From Cytophagales bacterium (lineage in GTDB: Bacteria > Bacteroidota > Bacteroidia > Cytophagales > Cyclobacteriaceae), in contig JADBYQ010000024.1 in the NCBI GenBank assembly GCA_020402945.1, forward strand, positions 1 through 64,000: DNA of 64,000 bases. Direction: 5' to 3'. Below the pieces are notes generated by a model. That model had not been told where the DNA came from. It saw only the letters and a list, made by a program, of their open reading frames with translations, and searched no databases. Positions 25,054-34,058 of this stretch are shown here, piece after piece. The translations under genes were made by a program, and so were the position numbers. The stretch's first letter is position 1; each line of letters begins with the position of its first letter.

Positions 25054-27225
25054 CTATCGATTTTCACTGACAAACTCAAGTTTTCCACCTGTGATAAGAG
25101 TCGAATAGGCTACAGAATGATCTAAAATTTCCTTACCATTTAACTGTACTTCAAAAACCGAAACGTTCTGTTTGTTCGAAGTTAAACTGATAATTAACTC
25201 TTTGCTCTTAGCTAGTTTAACAACTATCTTTTTTGCCTGAGGAACTCCAAACACAAAAGTGCCATTTCCCGGGTTAACCGGATAAAAACCTAGCGTTGAA
25301 AAAATGTACCATGCACTCATCTGTCCGCAATCATCATTGCCTATCATTCCTGTGGGTGTGTTGTTATAAAATTGATTGCATATTTGCGTGATCAATTCTC
25401 TGCCTCTTTGGGGCTTTTCTGAATAGGCATATAGGTAGGCAATATGATGACTTGGTTCATTGCCATGCGCATATTGCCCAATCATTGCTTCTTGTCCTAG
25501 GTGTTTATTTGGGTTGAGTGCGCGGATGGTAAAAAAACTATCCAATTGTGCAGTAAAATTTCTTTTGCCACCTAACAAACGCATAAGCCCCTCCGCATCA
25601 TATTGGGCAGGTGTCCAAAAATATTGCCATGCATTTGCTTCTGTATAATCACCCGGGTTGTTCATGGGCGATGTTGCCATCAGCGGATTGAAGGGGGTTC
25701 GCCATTTAGCCAAGCTATTCTTCCCCCGCATTTGCCTGGTTGTGCTGTCGTATAGGTTTTTGTAAAAAGAAGCACGCTTAAAATATTGTGTCGCAATATC
25801 TCGTTTACCCAACTGTTCGGCCATGGTGGCAACAAAATAATCATCTACTCCATGTTCTAATGTTCTTGAAACGGCTTCGTTGTCAAGGCTATCAAAAGGA
25901 TAATAGCCATACTTGTTCAACAAAGGCCAATTACTGTTGATGTGTTTTTCGGATGTGGTTTTAACCATCTCGCTCAAGGCAGCATTTGCATCAAAACCTG
26001 TAAAACCTTTCTTGTATGCATCGGCCATCACCGGAATGGAATGATTGCCGATCATACAGTAGTTATCCTGACCCCATGCTGTCCAGATCGGTAAGAAACC
26101 GGCAGCCTTGGAATGAGCGATCATCGATTGCACAAACCCGTTGACTTTCTCAGGAGCGATCAGCGTATAGAGTGGGTGAGCCGCGCGGTAAGTATCCCAC
26201 AAGGAGAGTGTAGAATAGTACTCATTGTTTTCCGCTTGACGGACGACATCGTCTGCACCCCTGTACTTTCCATCTACATCTGCAATGTTGGACGGCTGAA
26301 TAAACAATCGATACATACAGCTATAGAAAATCTCTTTTTGTTTTTGATCTGCTTCTATTTCAATACGAGATAAATATTCATTCCATTTTCGTTTGGCTTG
26401 TGCTACAGTCCCATCAAAATCCCATTCAGGAATTTCAGCTTTTAGATTTGTTATTGCACCCTCTACGCTTACGGTCGACAAAGCAACTTTCGTTTTAAGC
26501 ACTTTGTCCTTAAGTTCAAACTCCAAAAAGTATCTTGGCGCTTTCTCCTTAGGTTTCTTAACCAATTCGGTGTTGATGACAAATGGTTGATCAAACTGGA
26601 TAAAAAAGAAATACTTTCGATCCACCCAATTTTTGGTGTGGCAAAAACCCGAAATACTATTTTGATTGCTCAATCTTACGTCACTCTCTAACACTAACGA
26701 ATCCGTAAGAAAACGAAGTCCATGTTGTAAATCTACCAATAGCTTTGCTCGGTTGGACGGATAGGTGTATTGATGAAAAGCAACCCGTTCACTGGCAGAT
26801 AACTCGACCCTGACTTGATTACGGAGCGTAACAGAATAATAACCTGGCGTTGCGCGTTCTGATTGTTTGTTGTAACCCTCACCAAATTTCTCAATCCTGG
26901 AATCGGTAACTGGCTGCAAGAGCACATCACCAAACTCACTGATGCCAGTGCCATTGGCACGTGTCTGAGAAAATCCAATAATGGTTGAATCCTGATATTG
27001 ATATCCACTGGTGTAGTCCCAACCTTGGTCTCTGTTATCCGGTCCCGGTTGAACCATCCCAAACGGCAAACAAGGGCCGGGAAAGGTATGACCCGTTCCT
27101 TCTGTGCCAATGAATGGATCTACAAATTGAGTAAAATCCTTGTCATCATTTGCTTGATTCTGGCAAGCAAAAAACAAAACAACCAACCCAATCGATACCA
27201 AAAGTCTATTTACCAATTTATTCAT
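25054..27225 (-). CDS. GH92 alpha-mannosidase, lipoprotein
   Basis: A 723-residue protein of glycoside hydrolase family 92, calcium-dependent exo-alpha-mannosidases. The lipoprotein signal is GLVVLFFAC (Cys21). Family motifs are PFIGTEGTGHTFPGPCLPFGM at the N-terminus, WTAWGQDNYCMIGNHS in the middle, HGNEPSHHIAYLYAY with the general-acid Glu, and GNDDCGQMSAWYIFSTLGFYPVNPG with the general-base Asp, so it looks active. GH92 enzymes trim alpha-1,2, -1,3 or -1,4 mannose from N-glycans or yeast mannan; linkage cannot be read here. It suggests that the neighbouring genes do not serve starch alone. Confidence 0.95.
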   Translation of the reverse strand: MNKLVNRLLVSIGLVVLFFACQNQANDDKDFTQFVDPFIGTEGTGHTFPGPCLPFGMVQPGPDNRDQGWDYTSGYQYQDSTIIGFSQTRANGTGISEFGDVLLQPVTDSRIEKFGEGYNKQSERATPGYYSVTLRNQVRVELSASERVAFHQYTYPSNRAKLLVDLQHGLRFLTDSLVLESDVRLSNQNSISGFCHTKNWVDRKYFFFIQFDQPFVINTELVKKPKEKAPRYFLEFELKDKVLKTKVALSTVSVEGAITNLKAEIPEWDFDGTVAQAKRKWNEYLSRIEIEADQKQKEIFYSCMYRLFIQPSNIADVDGKYRGADDVVRQAENNEYYSTLSLWDTYRAAHPLYTLIAPEKVNGFVQSMIAHSKAAGFLPIWTAWGQDNYCMIGNHSIPVMADAYKKGFTGFDANAALSEMVKTTSEKHINSNWPLLNKYGYYPFDSLDNEAVSRTLEHGVDDYFVATMAEQLGKRDIATQYFKRASFYKNLYDSTTRQMRGKNSLAKWRTPFNPLMATSPMNNPGDYTEANAWQYFWTPAQYDAEGLMRLLGGKRNFTAQLDSFFTIRALNPNKHLGQEAMIGQYAHGNEPSHHIAYLYAYSEKPQRGRELITQICNQFYNNTPTGMIGNDDCGQMSAWYIFSTLGFYPVNPGNGTFVFGVPQAKKIVVKLAKSKELIISLTSNKQNVSVFEVQLNGKEILDHSVAYSTLITGGKLEFVSENR

Positions 27226-27292
27226 TTGCTATTTCTTTCATTCTGAAATTAACTCAGGAAATTCCTTTCTATTGTATTCCTCAAGTAAGTTA

Positions 27293-28129
27293 CTAGTAAC
27301 GAGAGTCAAATTCATGTTGTAAGTAATCTTTCATTCTTACATTAATTTTCCATTGGTCGCCCAACGGCTTTTGTGTGACCGGCATTGTTGGCATATAAGG
27401 TACAGGCCCAAATTCCGGACAAATTGTAAAAACGTCTTCGGTCATTTTTCGCGCACTCATTATTTTTCTCCACCAAACCATGAAAGCCTCTAGAGTTGAC
27501 TTCCATTGAGGAGCAAAAGGATCATTCACTTGTGGCGAATGTTCATAGCCCACGCGGGCATGAAGATGGTAAACGAAAGGAATTACTTTCTCAACAATTT
27601 CATTTTGATCGCTCAAAAGGCTTTCGGAGACAGTGCACCAATGTGAAAAGTCTGCGGTTAGTTTAAGTTGTGGAAATCGTTCTAAGTAGGGAAGCAATGA
27701 AGCCGCATGATAAGTAAAACGTCCGCGGTGAGTCTCATGTAAAATTTGTATTCCCGACTGCTGTGCTATGTTTTCAACCATTTCAATAATCCTACAATTA
27801 TCATCAAATGAAAAATAATCTTTTCCTGTGTGACTATTGATGAAATTTGGCTTGAGCGCAACAATAGTATCAAGTCGCTTTTTTAAGCAAGCTGCATATT
27901 CCTTAACGCTCTCTTGCCGTAAAGGGAGAACTTGTTGTGCAATGAAGACAAAGTTCTTGTCCATTTTACGCGCGTATTCCAATTCAATTTGAAATTCCTT
28001 TGTAAAATCCGATGACTCGGGCATGTTTATCTCCACACCGTCATAACCCTCTTGAAGAATACGCCTGAAAAAGTCGGAAGGTGATGTTCCCTCTCGACCC
28101 CAATACGGACAGACAAACTTGATCTCCAT
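27293..28129 (-). CDS. Sugar phosphate isomerase/epimerase-like TIM-barrel protein
   Basis: A protein of about 278 residues of the AP-endonuclease-2 / xylose-isomerase-like TIM-barrel family. Probable metal ligands follow the family order: Glu in LHETHRGR, Asp and His in TADFSHW, His in HLHARVG, and Glu in CPEFGP. There is no signal peptide, so it is cytosolic. It begins five bases after the PhyH-type dioxygenase gene; this pairing recurs in Bacteroidota and Planctomycetes sugar loci and suggests a joint role on an unusual sugar or inositol derivative (inference). The frame opens with a TTG one codon earlier; the ATG (MEIKFVCPY) is preferred. Confidence 0.85.
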   Translation of the reverse strand: MEIKFVCPYWGREGTSPSDFFRRILQEGYDGVEINMPESSDFTKEFQIELEYARKMDKNFVFIAQQVLPLRQESVKEYAACLKKRLDTIVALKPNFINSHTGKDYFSFDDNCRIIEMVENIAQQSGIQILHETHRGRFTYHAASLLPYLERFPQLKLTADFSHWCTVSESLLSDQNEIVEKVIPFVYHLHARVGYEHSPQVNDPFAPQWKSTLEAFMVWWRKIMSARKMTEDVFTICPEFGPVPYMPTMPVTQKPLGDQWKINVRMKDYLQHEFDSRY

Positions 28130-28134
28130 CAATA

Positions 28135-29010
28135 CTAGCGTTGATAAATGATCGGGTTAATCGGGCTGTTAATTACTTCTCCGACAGTTGCCCCAGGGCA
28201 CCATGTATTCCAGTCGTTAATTTGATTTTTGTTTTCCGGTGCCTTCAACTTCATGTCTTTGTCCATAAAAATAATGGTCATCACCTTGCGCATTTGATTA
28301 GTCACATTGGCTCCTGCTCGATGAAACACCCATCCCGAATGAAAACTTATTTCACCAGCATCAAAAGGTTCAATCACATGTTTGAAATCCGTAACCCGTA
28401 GTTTTTGTTGAATAACGGCTTCACTTTCATCGCCTATTTCAAGTTCTCTTCCTTCCACGATCTGATGGCTTGCTGCACTAAATTCAAGCGATCCTAGCTC
28501 CAGTGGGGTCGCTTGTAATGGCATCCAGGCAGTAACTGTTTTATCAGTTTCCAATGGCCAATAATATTGATCGGCATGCCAGGGCGTAATTCCGCCACCA
28601 CCCTCTTTAAAAAGTGCTTGATCGTGGTAAATTCTAACCCCATCAGTCTGCATCAAATCGGAAGCGATTTTTCCCAAACGCTTACCAAATATCAACTTCT
28701 TCACGACTTCATCTTCGCACCAAAGATTGAATAACTGCAAAAATGCTTTTCCATAAGTGCTTCGTTGCTCCAGAGGGGTGTCAATTGCTTTCATCTGATT
28801 TACCCTATCGGTAATTGCTTTGTTGAAGAAATCAAGTGTTTCTTCATTCAGCACTTGTTTCAATTTGATGTATCTATTTTTTTGATAAAAAGATACCTGA
28901 TCGGCCGTTAACGGATAAGGCTCATCTAGAAACTTTAAAATAGAATCTGAAGGTTGCATAGCTGGTTTGTTTTCATCAAAATTACGTTGATTGTTCAATT
29001 GCACATTCAT
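28135..29010 (-). CDS. Phytanoyl-CoA dioxygenase (PhyH) family protein
   Basis: A 2-oxoglutarate/Fe(II)-dependent oxygenase-like protein of about 291 residues. The double-stranded beta-helix iron motif is visible as HAD in GITPWHADQYYWP and the distal His in HSGWVFHRAGAN; the 2-oxoglutarate-binding Arg would be the one in HRAG. The substrate is unknown; family members hydroxylate lipids, ectoine, halogenated or sugar-derived compounds. The longer frame starts with GTG; ATGs at 29010 and 28959 are both possible, the latter placing the start just before DSILKFLDEPYPLT. It is likely cotranscribed with the TIM-barrel gene. A palindrome lies upstream. Confidence 0.88.
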   Translation of the reverse strand: MNVQLNNQRNFDENKPAMQPSDSILKFLDEPYPLTADQVSFYQKNRYIKLKQVLNEETLDFFNKAITDRVNQMKAIDTPLEQRSTYGKAFLQLFNLWCEDEVVKKLIFGKRLGKIASDLMQTDGVRIYHDQALFKEGGGGITPWHADQYYWPLETDKTVTAWMPLQATPLELGSLEFSAASHQIVEGRELEIGDESEAVIQQKLRVTDFKHVIEPFDAGEISFHSGWVFHRAGANVTNQMRKVMTIIFMDKDMKLKAPENKNQINDWNTWCPGATVGEVINSPINPIIYQR

Positions 29011-29035
29011 CGTAATGGCAAATACCGACACTATA

Positions 29036-29047
29036 TTGACATGTCAA
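29036..29047. promoter_or_regulatory. Perfect 12-bp palindrome TTGACATGTCAA upstream of PhyH
   Basis: The site is a perfect dyad 26 bases upstream of the PhyH start, in a 169-base spacer that otherwise shows only AT-rich sequence. On the minus strand the site is followed by TATAG. The spacing and symmetry fit an operator for a dimeric regulator. No cognate regulator is identified. Confidence 0.4.
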
Positions 29048-29179
29048 GTCTTATAGTTGTTTTAATAAGTCCAGTATGTCTTAGTTTTAAGCAGTTGTAT
29101 CTTGTATCACACAATTACGAAAGCTTAGTCAACGAGGTGTTTGAAAGCCAAGCGTTAATAATTGTATTTTGGCACTATT

Positions 29180-31027
29180 CTATTTTTTTAACTCCAGCAC
29201 CCACATGGTTTTAGTGGGGATTTTGGTCTTTGTGGAGAGGTCAAATGAATTACTACCCAATACATCGATAGCCCTAGAGAATTTGGACGTCCGCTCGCCA
29301 TAGTTAGCAAAGTCTACATACATTGGCTTATCACTTGTATTCATCACACACATCACCGTCTGTTGGTCATCATAGCGGAAATAAACATACAGCCCATCTT
29401 TAGGAATATATTGCATCATCTTACCGGTTTTCAAAGCGGTTGACTGCTTTCGGTAGTTTGCCAATTTCTTAACCAGGGCCTGCACACTGGCTTCATTATC
29501 GGTCAAGCCTGCGCCTGTAAATGCATTTTTCTTATCTCCTACCCATCCACCCGGAAAATCCAATCGCACCCATCCATCCGGGTTGGTAAAGCCTTTCATG
29601 ATGATCTCAGTTCCATAGTACATCTGCGGAATGCCTCTGCAGGTGAGCAGCCATTGAATCCCCATTTTCTGTTTCGCTACATCCTCTCCTACCACTGAAA
29701 AGAATCTGCTTACATCGTGATTATCTAAAAACAAAACATTGCGGTAAGCATCTTTGTACAGGTAATCAAACGCAAGCGTAGTGTACAATTTATTTACACC
29801 TTCGGTCCAGCCAAAGGGTTGGGTTAAAGCAGGTACAATACCATAGTCATGAGTTTGAAAATCAGTTGCCCCCTGCAAATTGCTTTTGAATGGCGCGTCT
29901 ACGTTATTCTCCACGAAATAGGATTGTGAGGGTACGCCATGTACCCACAGTTCGCCAAAAATGGTAAGCTTCGGATATTCTGCATACAAGGTCGCATTAC
30001 AGCGATTCATAAAATTCAAATCGTTATACAAATAGGTGTCCACCCGCCAACCGTCCACGCCAAATTCTTCTACCGACCAGACTGCATTTTGAATCAGATA
30101 ATTGGCGACATAGGGATTGGTCTGATCAAGATCAGGCATCAGCTTTGTGAACCAGCCATCAGTCGTGATCTTTCTATCGGCCATTGCACTATATGGATCG
30201 AACAGTGGCTGATCCTTATAAGCTGTACCCGTATAAGACGGCCAATTATGAAACCAATCTTTTGCGGGCTTTTCCTTGAAAAGAATATGATCAATATCTA
30301 CGTGATTGTACACGGCATCCTGAATCAACTTCAAGCCATGTTTATGCAATGAGTCGCTGAGCTGCTTATAGGCCACAAGCCCGCCCAAGCGAGGCTCAAT
30401 TTTGTATTGATTCGTAAAGCCATATCCGTGCTCGGTACGTTCTGTTCGATCATTTTCTAAAACCGGCATTGACCATAAAGCCGTGACACCTAAATCTTTG
30501 AGGTAGTCGATATGATTTGATATCCCTTTGAGATCACCACCATGCCGATGAAAGATAGAATCTCTATTGAGTGTTTGATCACGCATCCCTGCAATTTTAT
30601 CATTCTTCGGGTCGCCATTGCTAAATCGATCGGGCATGATAAGATAAATGAAATCGCTGGAGGTAACACCAACCGCAAAAGCTGAACCATTTCCAGGTCT
30701 GCGAGCATTTAACTGCCAGGTAATTTTGCTTTTCTTTTTTCCATCTACTCCAAAAAACGTAACGACCCCAGGCTTCGCTTCAGCCGAAATGACCACATCC
30801 AGCGCCTGGTATTTCCCATTTTCAAATAAATGGCTTTTAACAATCGATACGCCTGGATAATTAACAGTAAAGGTTTGCTTGTTAAATGTCGGATCTGTGC
30901 TCCTCAACAAAACCTGAACCGTATTCAACTTCATGTCCACCCACCAATGTGGAGGAGACACTTCTACTGATTGAGCGTGGGACGAAAAACATAAAAAACA
31001 GGCGGCTAAAAAAAACGAAAATCTCAT
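29180..31027 (-). CDS. GH13 cyclomaltodextrinase/neopullulanase-type enzyme (SusA-like)
   Basis: A 615-residue exported enzyme with signal MRFSFFLAACFLCFSSHAQS. Residues ~20-115 are the N-terminal cyclomaltodextrinase domain (VSPPHWWVDMKLNTVQVLL). The catalytic barrel follows from SDFIYLIMPDRFSNGD. GH13 regions are complete: QDAVYNHV (I), DGWRVDTYLYN (II, nucleophile Asp), FGELWVHG (III, acid/base Glu), FLDNHDVSR (IV). It ends in a small beta domain. This architecture is that of SusA-type periplasmic neopullulanases that convert maltodextrins to small sugars. It lies 93 bases downstream of the GH127 gene. Periplasmic location is inferred from the plain signal peptide. Confidence 0.93.
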   Translation of the reverse strand: MRFSFFLAACFLCFSSHAQSVEVSPPHWWVDMKLNTVQVLLRSTDPTFNKQTFTVNYPGVSIVKSHLFENGKYQALDVVISAEAKPGVVTFFGVDGKKKSKITWQLNARRPGNGSAFAVGVTSSDFIYLIMPDRFSNGDPKNDKIAGMRDQTLNRDSIFHRHGGDLKGISNHIDYLKDLGVTALWSMPVLENDRTERTEHGYGFTNQYKIEPRLGGLVAYKQLSDSLHKHGLKLIQDAVYNHVDIDHILFKEKPAKDWFHNWPSYTGTAYKDQPLFDPYSAMADRKITTDGWFTKLMPDLDQTNPYVANYLIQNAVWSVEEFGVDGWRVDTYLYNDLNFMNRCNATLYAEYPKLTIFGELWVHGVPSQSYFVENNVDAPFKSNLQGATDFQTHDYGIVPALTQPFGWTEGVNKLYTTLAFDYLYKDAYRNVLFLDNHDVSRFFSVVGEDVAKQKMGIQWLLTCRGIPQMYYGTEIIMKGFTNPDGWVRLDFPGGWVGDKKNAFTGAGLTDNEASVQALVKKLANYRKQSTALKTGKMMQYIPKDGLYVYFRYDDQQTVMCVMNTSDKPMYVDFANYGERTSKFSRAIDVLGSNSFDLSTKTKIPTKTMWVLELKK

Positions 31028-31090
31028 GGCGATAAGAGTTAATTAATGGCAACTTGTGCCCACCAATATACCAATTTATCGATAACTGAA

Positions 31091-31110
31091 AACGAGCTTT
31101 TAGTCTCGCT
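31091..31110 (-). terminator. Weak hairpin after the GH127 gene
   Basis: On the minus strand AGCGAG-ACTAAAAG-CTCGTT gives a 6-bp stem including one G-U pair, starting 10 bases after the GH127 stop and followed by TTC. Stem and T-tract are both short, so partial termination at most. Confidence 0.25.
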
Positions 31111-31120
31111 GTTTCCAAGC

Positions 31121-33076
31121 CTATTCTTTTTGAAAAGTAACCTGCCGCAGAATCGTCTTGCCCATCGGTACTAACTCACGATTTTCCTGTTTTTGGGTTT
31201 TTTCGTTCAGAAAAATACCTGTGATTTTGGAGTCATCGGCCGCCAAATTTGACGCGGCTGACAACAGGTATCTTGCAAAACCGATTGGGCTATATTGGTA
31301 ATCATGAAATCCCGATACGGGGAAATTCTTACTGATTGTCCCTTGACTGGAAATTGGCAATGCGTAGACCAATGATCCATAGGTGAAATAAACCTCATCT
31401 TCCTTAAATGAGTGCTCTTTGATGCTTGTTTTGAAAGCAACTTCAAAGTCCATTAACTCCTTTTCAGATCTGAAGACAAGTAAATCACCTTCCTTTTGGT
31501 AATCTACAGAAGAAGTAATTTCATCCGCCCAGGCAGGTTTACGGATTTTAAGAGTTAGTGTCTTTTTCCCATTTTTTTCAACCACAAATCGGATGGAATT
31601 ACTGTAGGGATATTCCGTTATTGCTTTGACCGATATGTTTTCACCATTGATTTGAGTGTTTACTTCGGATGGGCCCAATAAAGTGGCAACCAAGCCCTCA
31701 GTGTCTTTCATCCACATACTTTGAACATAGTAGGGTCCTATACGGCCAGCATTAGGCACACAACAAACTGCAGCATCCTGATGAGCCGGGGAATACTTAT
31801 AACGGGTTTGTTTTGGCTGAGTGGTATCATCATTACGCTTACCGTTCATAGAGAAAGAGTTATCTGTTTTCAAATAAGCAATCGCGCTGTGCTCTGGGTG
31901 TCGGGCACCCTGCGCGGCATTAAAAAATACGCGTTCCACTTTTTCTGCGTAATCCATCGCGCCAGTCTTTCCAAGGAGACTTATGTAGGAATGCATCAAC
32001 TCATGAGTAGAACAAAATTCATAGCCGGTAGTAGTCGCATCCGCTTGTCGTTGTCCAATCCATTCGTCTCCTATCGGCCCACCTGAGGGAGCTGTTGTGC
32101 CAGCTATTTTCTTAAGGAAGTTATCCAATGCATTCATTAATTCAGTATCTTCGGATGAATAAGCCGCTGCCGACAATGCACGGAGGTGCTCATACGTATG
32201 CGCGCCATGCCCGCGAAGTTTATAAGCACTGTCCATCAATTTCGGTATCTGTGCATCTTCGTTCAGTTTATTCGCAGAAAAATCTTTATAAAGGAAAACA
32301 CAATAGGATTTGTACTCACTCTTTTTAGTGAGTTGGAATAGTCGTTCAAATATGTCTGTAATCATTAACCCATGTGTCAGTCCACTGGCATCGGGGTTAG
32401 TAGAGTAGAATGGATGAGACGCATTGATTGGATAGTTGTTTATAATATTTTGGGTAGCTTTTTCTATTGCGTCTAGCACTTTCTCGTCCTGGGTATATTC
32501 ATACCAACCTAAAAGTCCCCTGAGCAACGTTGCTTTGGACCAAAGCTCTCCGTTTTCATTGTCAAATTTATACCTTAGTTCCTGATCATAGATCCCTAAG
32601 TAACCATCCTCATCTTGCGTCTGAAGTATTTTGTTTACATATTTTTCTGCTCTTGCCAGGTGATAAGCATTGCCCGTTAGAATTGCGTTACGTATGTAGC
32701 CGTCCCACCAATTGCTTTGGGTTTCTGAGTTCCACCAAAGAAATTGAACCTGCCACAGGCCGTCATCAGTGATAGCCCCTACGTCTTTCGTTTTCACGCT
32801 TTTTGAAAGTCTGTCCTCTCCATAAATATCGTCTTTCAAAATCAAGTCGGGCACGATGCTATCCAAATGCCCGGTGAAGCCATCCAAATCGCCAACCATT
32901 TGCTTCTCGAGCCAACCGGTTGGTTTAATTTCTGAAAGGCGTAAGAGCTGAAGTTTTTCAGAGAGACTTTGGTGTTGTTCAGTTTCTTGAAGTTGTCCTG
33001 AGCGTTGTTTAGAGCAGCTTGTGACAAGAACAGTGCCTAAAAAAACAAAGGTTAATAGATTAAGTGCTTTAGCCAT
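31121..33076 (-). CDS. GH127-type (DUF1680) putative beta-L-arabinofuranosidase, lipoprotein
   Basis: A protein of about 651 residues in the DUF1680/GH127 family. The start chosen gives MAKALNLLTFVFLGTVLVTSC, a clean lipoprotein signal; the longer frame opens only with TTG, and a consensus -7 box lies 18 bases upstream of this ATG. The zinc-cysteine cluster known from HypBA1 is conserved in pattern: E-x-C in YEFCSTHELM and, about 83 residues later, CC in AVCCVPN. The (alpha/alpha)6 barrel is visible as repeated helical segments. GH127 removes terminal beta-L-arabinofuranose; relatives in GH146 and GH142 are alternatives. It is divergent from the AraC gene and heads the carbohydrate block. Confidence 0.88.
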   Translation of the reverse strand: MAKALNLLTFVFLGTVLVTSCSKQRSGQLQETEQHQSLSEKLQLLRLSEIKPTGWLEKQMVGDLDGFTGHLDSIVPDLILKDDIYGEDRLSKSVKTKDVGAITDDGLWQVQFLWWNSETQSNWWDGYIRNAILTGNAYHLARAEKYVNKILQTQDEDGYLGIYDQELRYKFDNENGELWSKATLLRGLLGWYEYTQDEKVLDAIEKATQNIINNYPINASHPFYSTNPDASGLTHGLMITDIFERLFQLTKKSEYKSYCVFLYKDFSANKLNEDAQIPKLMDSAYKLRGHGAHTYEHLRALSAAAYSSEDTELMNALDNFLKKIAGTTAPSGGPIGDEWIGQRQADATTTGYEFCSTHELMHSYISLLGKTGAMDYAEKVERVFFNAAQGARHPEHSAIAYLKTDNSFSMNGKRNDDTTQPKQTRYKYSPAHQDAAVCCVPNAGRIGPYYVQSMWMKDTEGLVATLLGPSEVNTQINGENISVKAITEYPYSNSIRFVVEKNGKKTLTLKIRKPAWADEITSSVDYQKEGDLLVFRSEKELMDFEVAFKTSIKEHSFKEDEVYFTYGSLVYALPISSQGTISKNFPVSGFHDYQYSPIGFARYLLSAASNLAADDSKITGIFLNEKTQKQENRELVPMGKTILRQVTFQKE

Positions 33077-33093
33077 GTGAGTTAAATTATCAA

Positions 33094-33101
33094 CAAACAT
33101 A
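33094..33101 (-). promoter_or_regulatory. -7 box of the GH127 gene
   Basis: The minus strand reads TATGTTTG, an exact TAnnTTTG match 18 bases upstream of the GH127 ATG. Possible -33 TTG elements upstream are at non-ideal distances. The rest of the spacer to the divergent AraC start is AT-rich and could hold that regulator's site. Confidence 0.4.
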
Positions 33102-33201
33102 TCCATTCTCAAGCAACTGAGTCGAAACAAAACAATCGAATATTAGCACTATATTGTACTTAAATATCTAATAATTGCAATATTCTTAACCATTCTGTAC
33201 C

Positions 33202-34053
33202 ATGAAGGCTTCCTTTGAAGATATCCAATCGAAGAAGAAAGATCAATCGTTTTTAGCCTATTCATTTAGTACCAAACAATTTAAATTCAAATGGCACTAT
33301 CATCCGGAATACGAATTGACTCTGATTACCAGGGGCAGCGGAAAACGATTTGTTGGAGATAGCTATCAGGACTTTAGTTCTGGTGACTTGGTATTGATAG
33401 GGACAAACCTCCCCCACACGTGGGTTAGTGAACTGACAGACTCCCGCCTATCATCAGCTGTTGTCATACAGTTCTCTTGCAATTTAATTGAGCCTTTGCT
33501 CGAATTGTCGGAATTTCAGTCTATCAAAAAAATGCTGTCTCTTGCGAATCGTGGTTTGCATTTTTCCACAAAGAAAGCAGATGGAATAGTCACAAAAATA
33601 AGTAAGCTGACAGAAAAGACAGGCGTTGAAAAGATTTCAAATCTCTTGCTGGTTTTGAGCGAATTGGCGGAACGAAAAGCAGCCTTCCTTTCCTCAGCTA
33701 AGTTTGAGCCAGCCATCGGTGGCAAAAATGAAAAGCGGATCAATACGGTATGCGAATACATTCAAAAGAATTCAACTAAAAAATTTACGCTAGGTCAAAT
33801 CGCTCAGCTTATTTATCTTTCAGAAAGCGCTTTCTGTAAATTTTTTAAAAGGTTGACCGGAAAAACGTTTTCAGATTACGTGAATGAAGTACGAATAGGT
33901 CACGCGTGCCAAATGCTAATTGAAACTGACAAACCTATTGCAGAGGTAGCATGGGAGACTGGCTTTGAAAGCCTCACTTATTTTAATCGAGTTTTCCTAA
34001 AAAAGAAAAAAATGAGACCCAAGGAATTCCGGTCGAAACATTTTTCAGGATAA
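33202..34053 (+). CDS. AraC-family transcriptional regulator with N-terminal cupin
   Basis: A 283-residue regulator. Residues ~15-110 form a cupin sensor (KWHYHPEYELTLITRGSGKRFVGD, then SGDLVLIGTNLPHTW). The C-terminal ~100 residues carry the two AraC helix-turn-helix motifs (FTLGQIAQLIYLSESAFCKFFKRLTG and IAEVAWETGFESLTYFNRVFLKKKKMRPKEFR). It is divergent from the GH127 operon and convergent with the haloperoxidase-like gene (five bases between stops). The position suggests that it controls the GH127-GH13 block, activating in response to a sugar; this is inferred from position only. It is the only DNA-binding regulator seen in the window. Confidence 0.93.
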   Translation: MKASFEDIQSKKKDQSFLAYSFSTKQFKFKWHYHPEYELTLITRGSGKRFVGDSYQDFSSGDLVLIGTNLPHTWVSELTDSRLSSAVVIQFSCNLIEPLLELSEFQSIKKMLSLANRGLHFSTKKADGIVTKISKLTEKTGVEKISNLLLVLSELAERKAAFLSSAKFEPAIGGKNEKRINTVCEYIQKNSTKKFTLGQIAQLIYLSESAFCKFFKRLTGKTFSDYVNEVRIGHACQMLIETDKPIAEVAWETGFESLTYFNRVFLKKKKMRPKEFRSKHFSG

Positions 34054-34058
34054 CCATT

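Noticed and set aside
26733-27110. 125-codon open frame inside the GH92 gene
   Set aside because: Same strand, other frame, over conserved GH92 sequence; no start context or protein motif supports it.
27289-27300. Perfect palindrome GTTACTAGTAAC
   Set aside because: It overlaps the stop codon of the TIM-barrel gene, has no loop and no T-tract, and no promoter lies beside it; probably chance.
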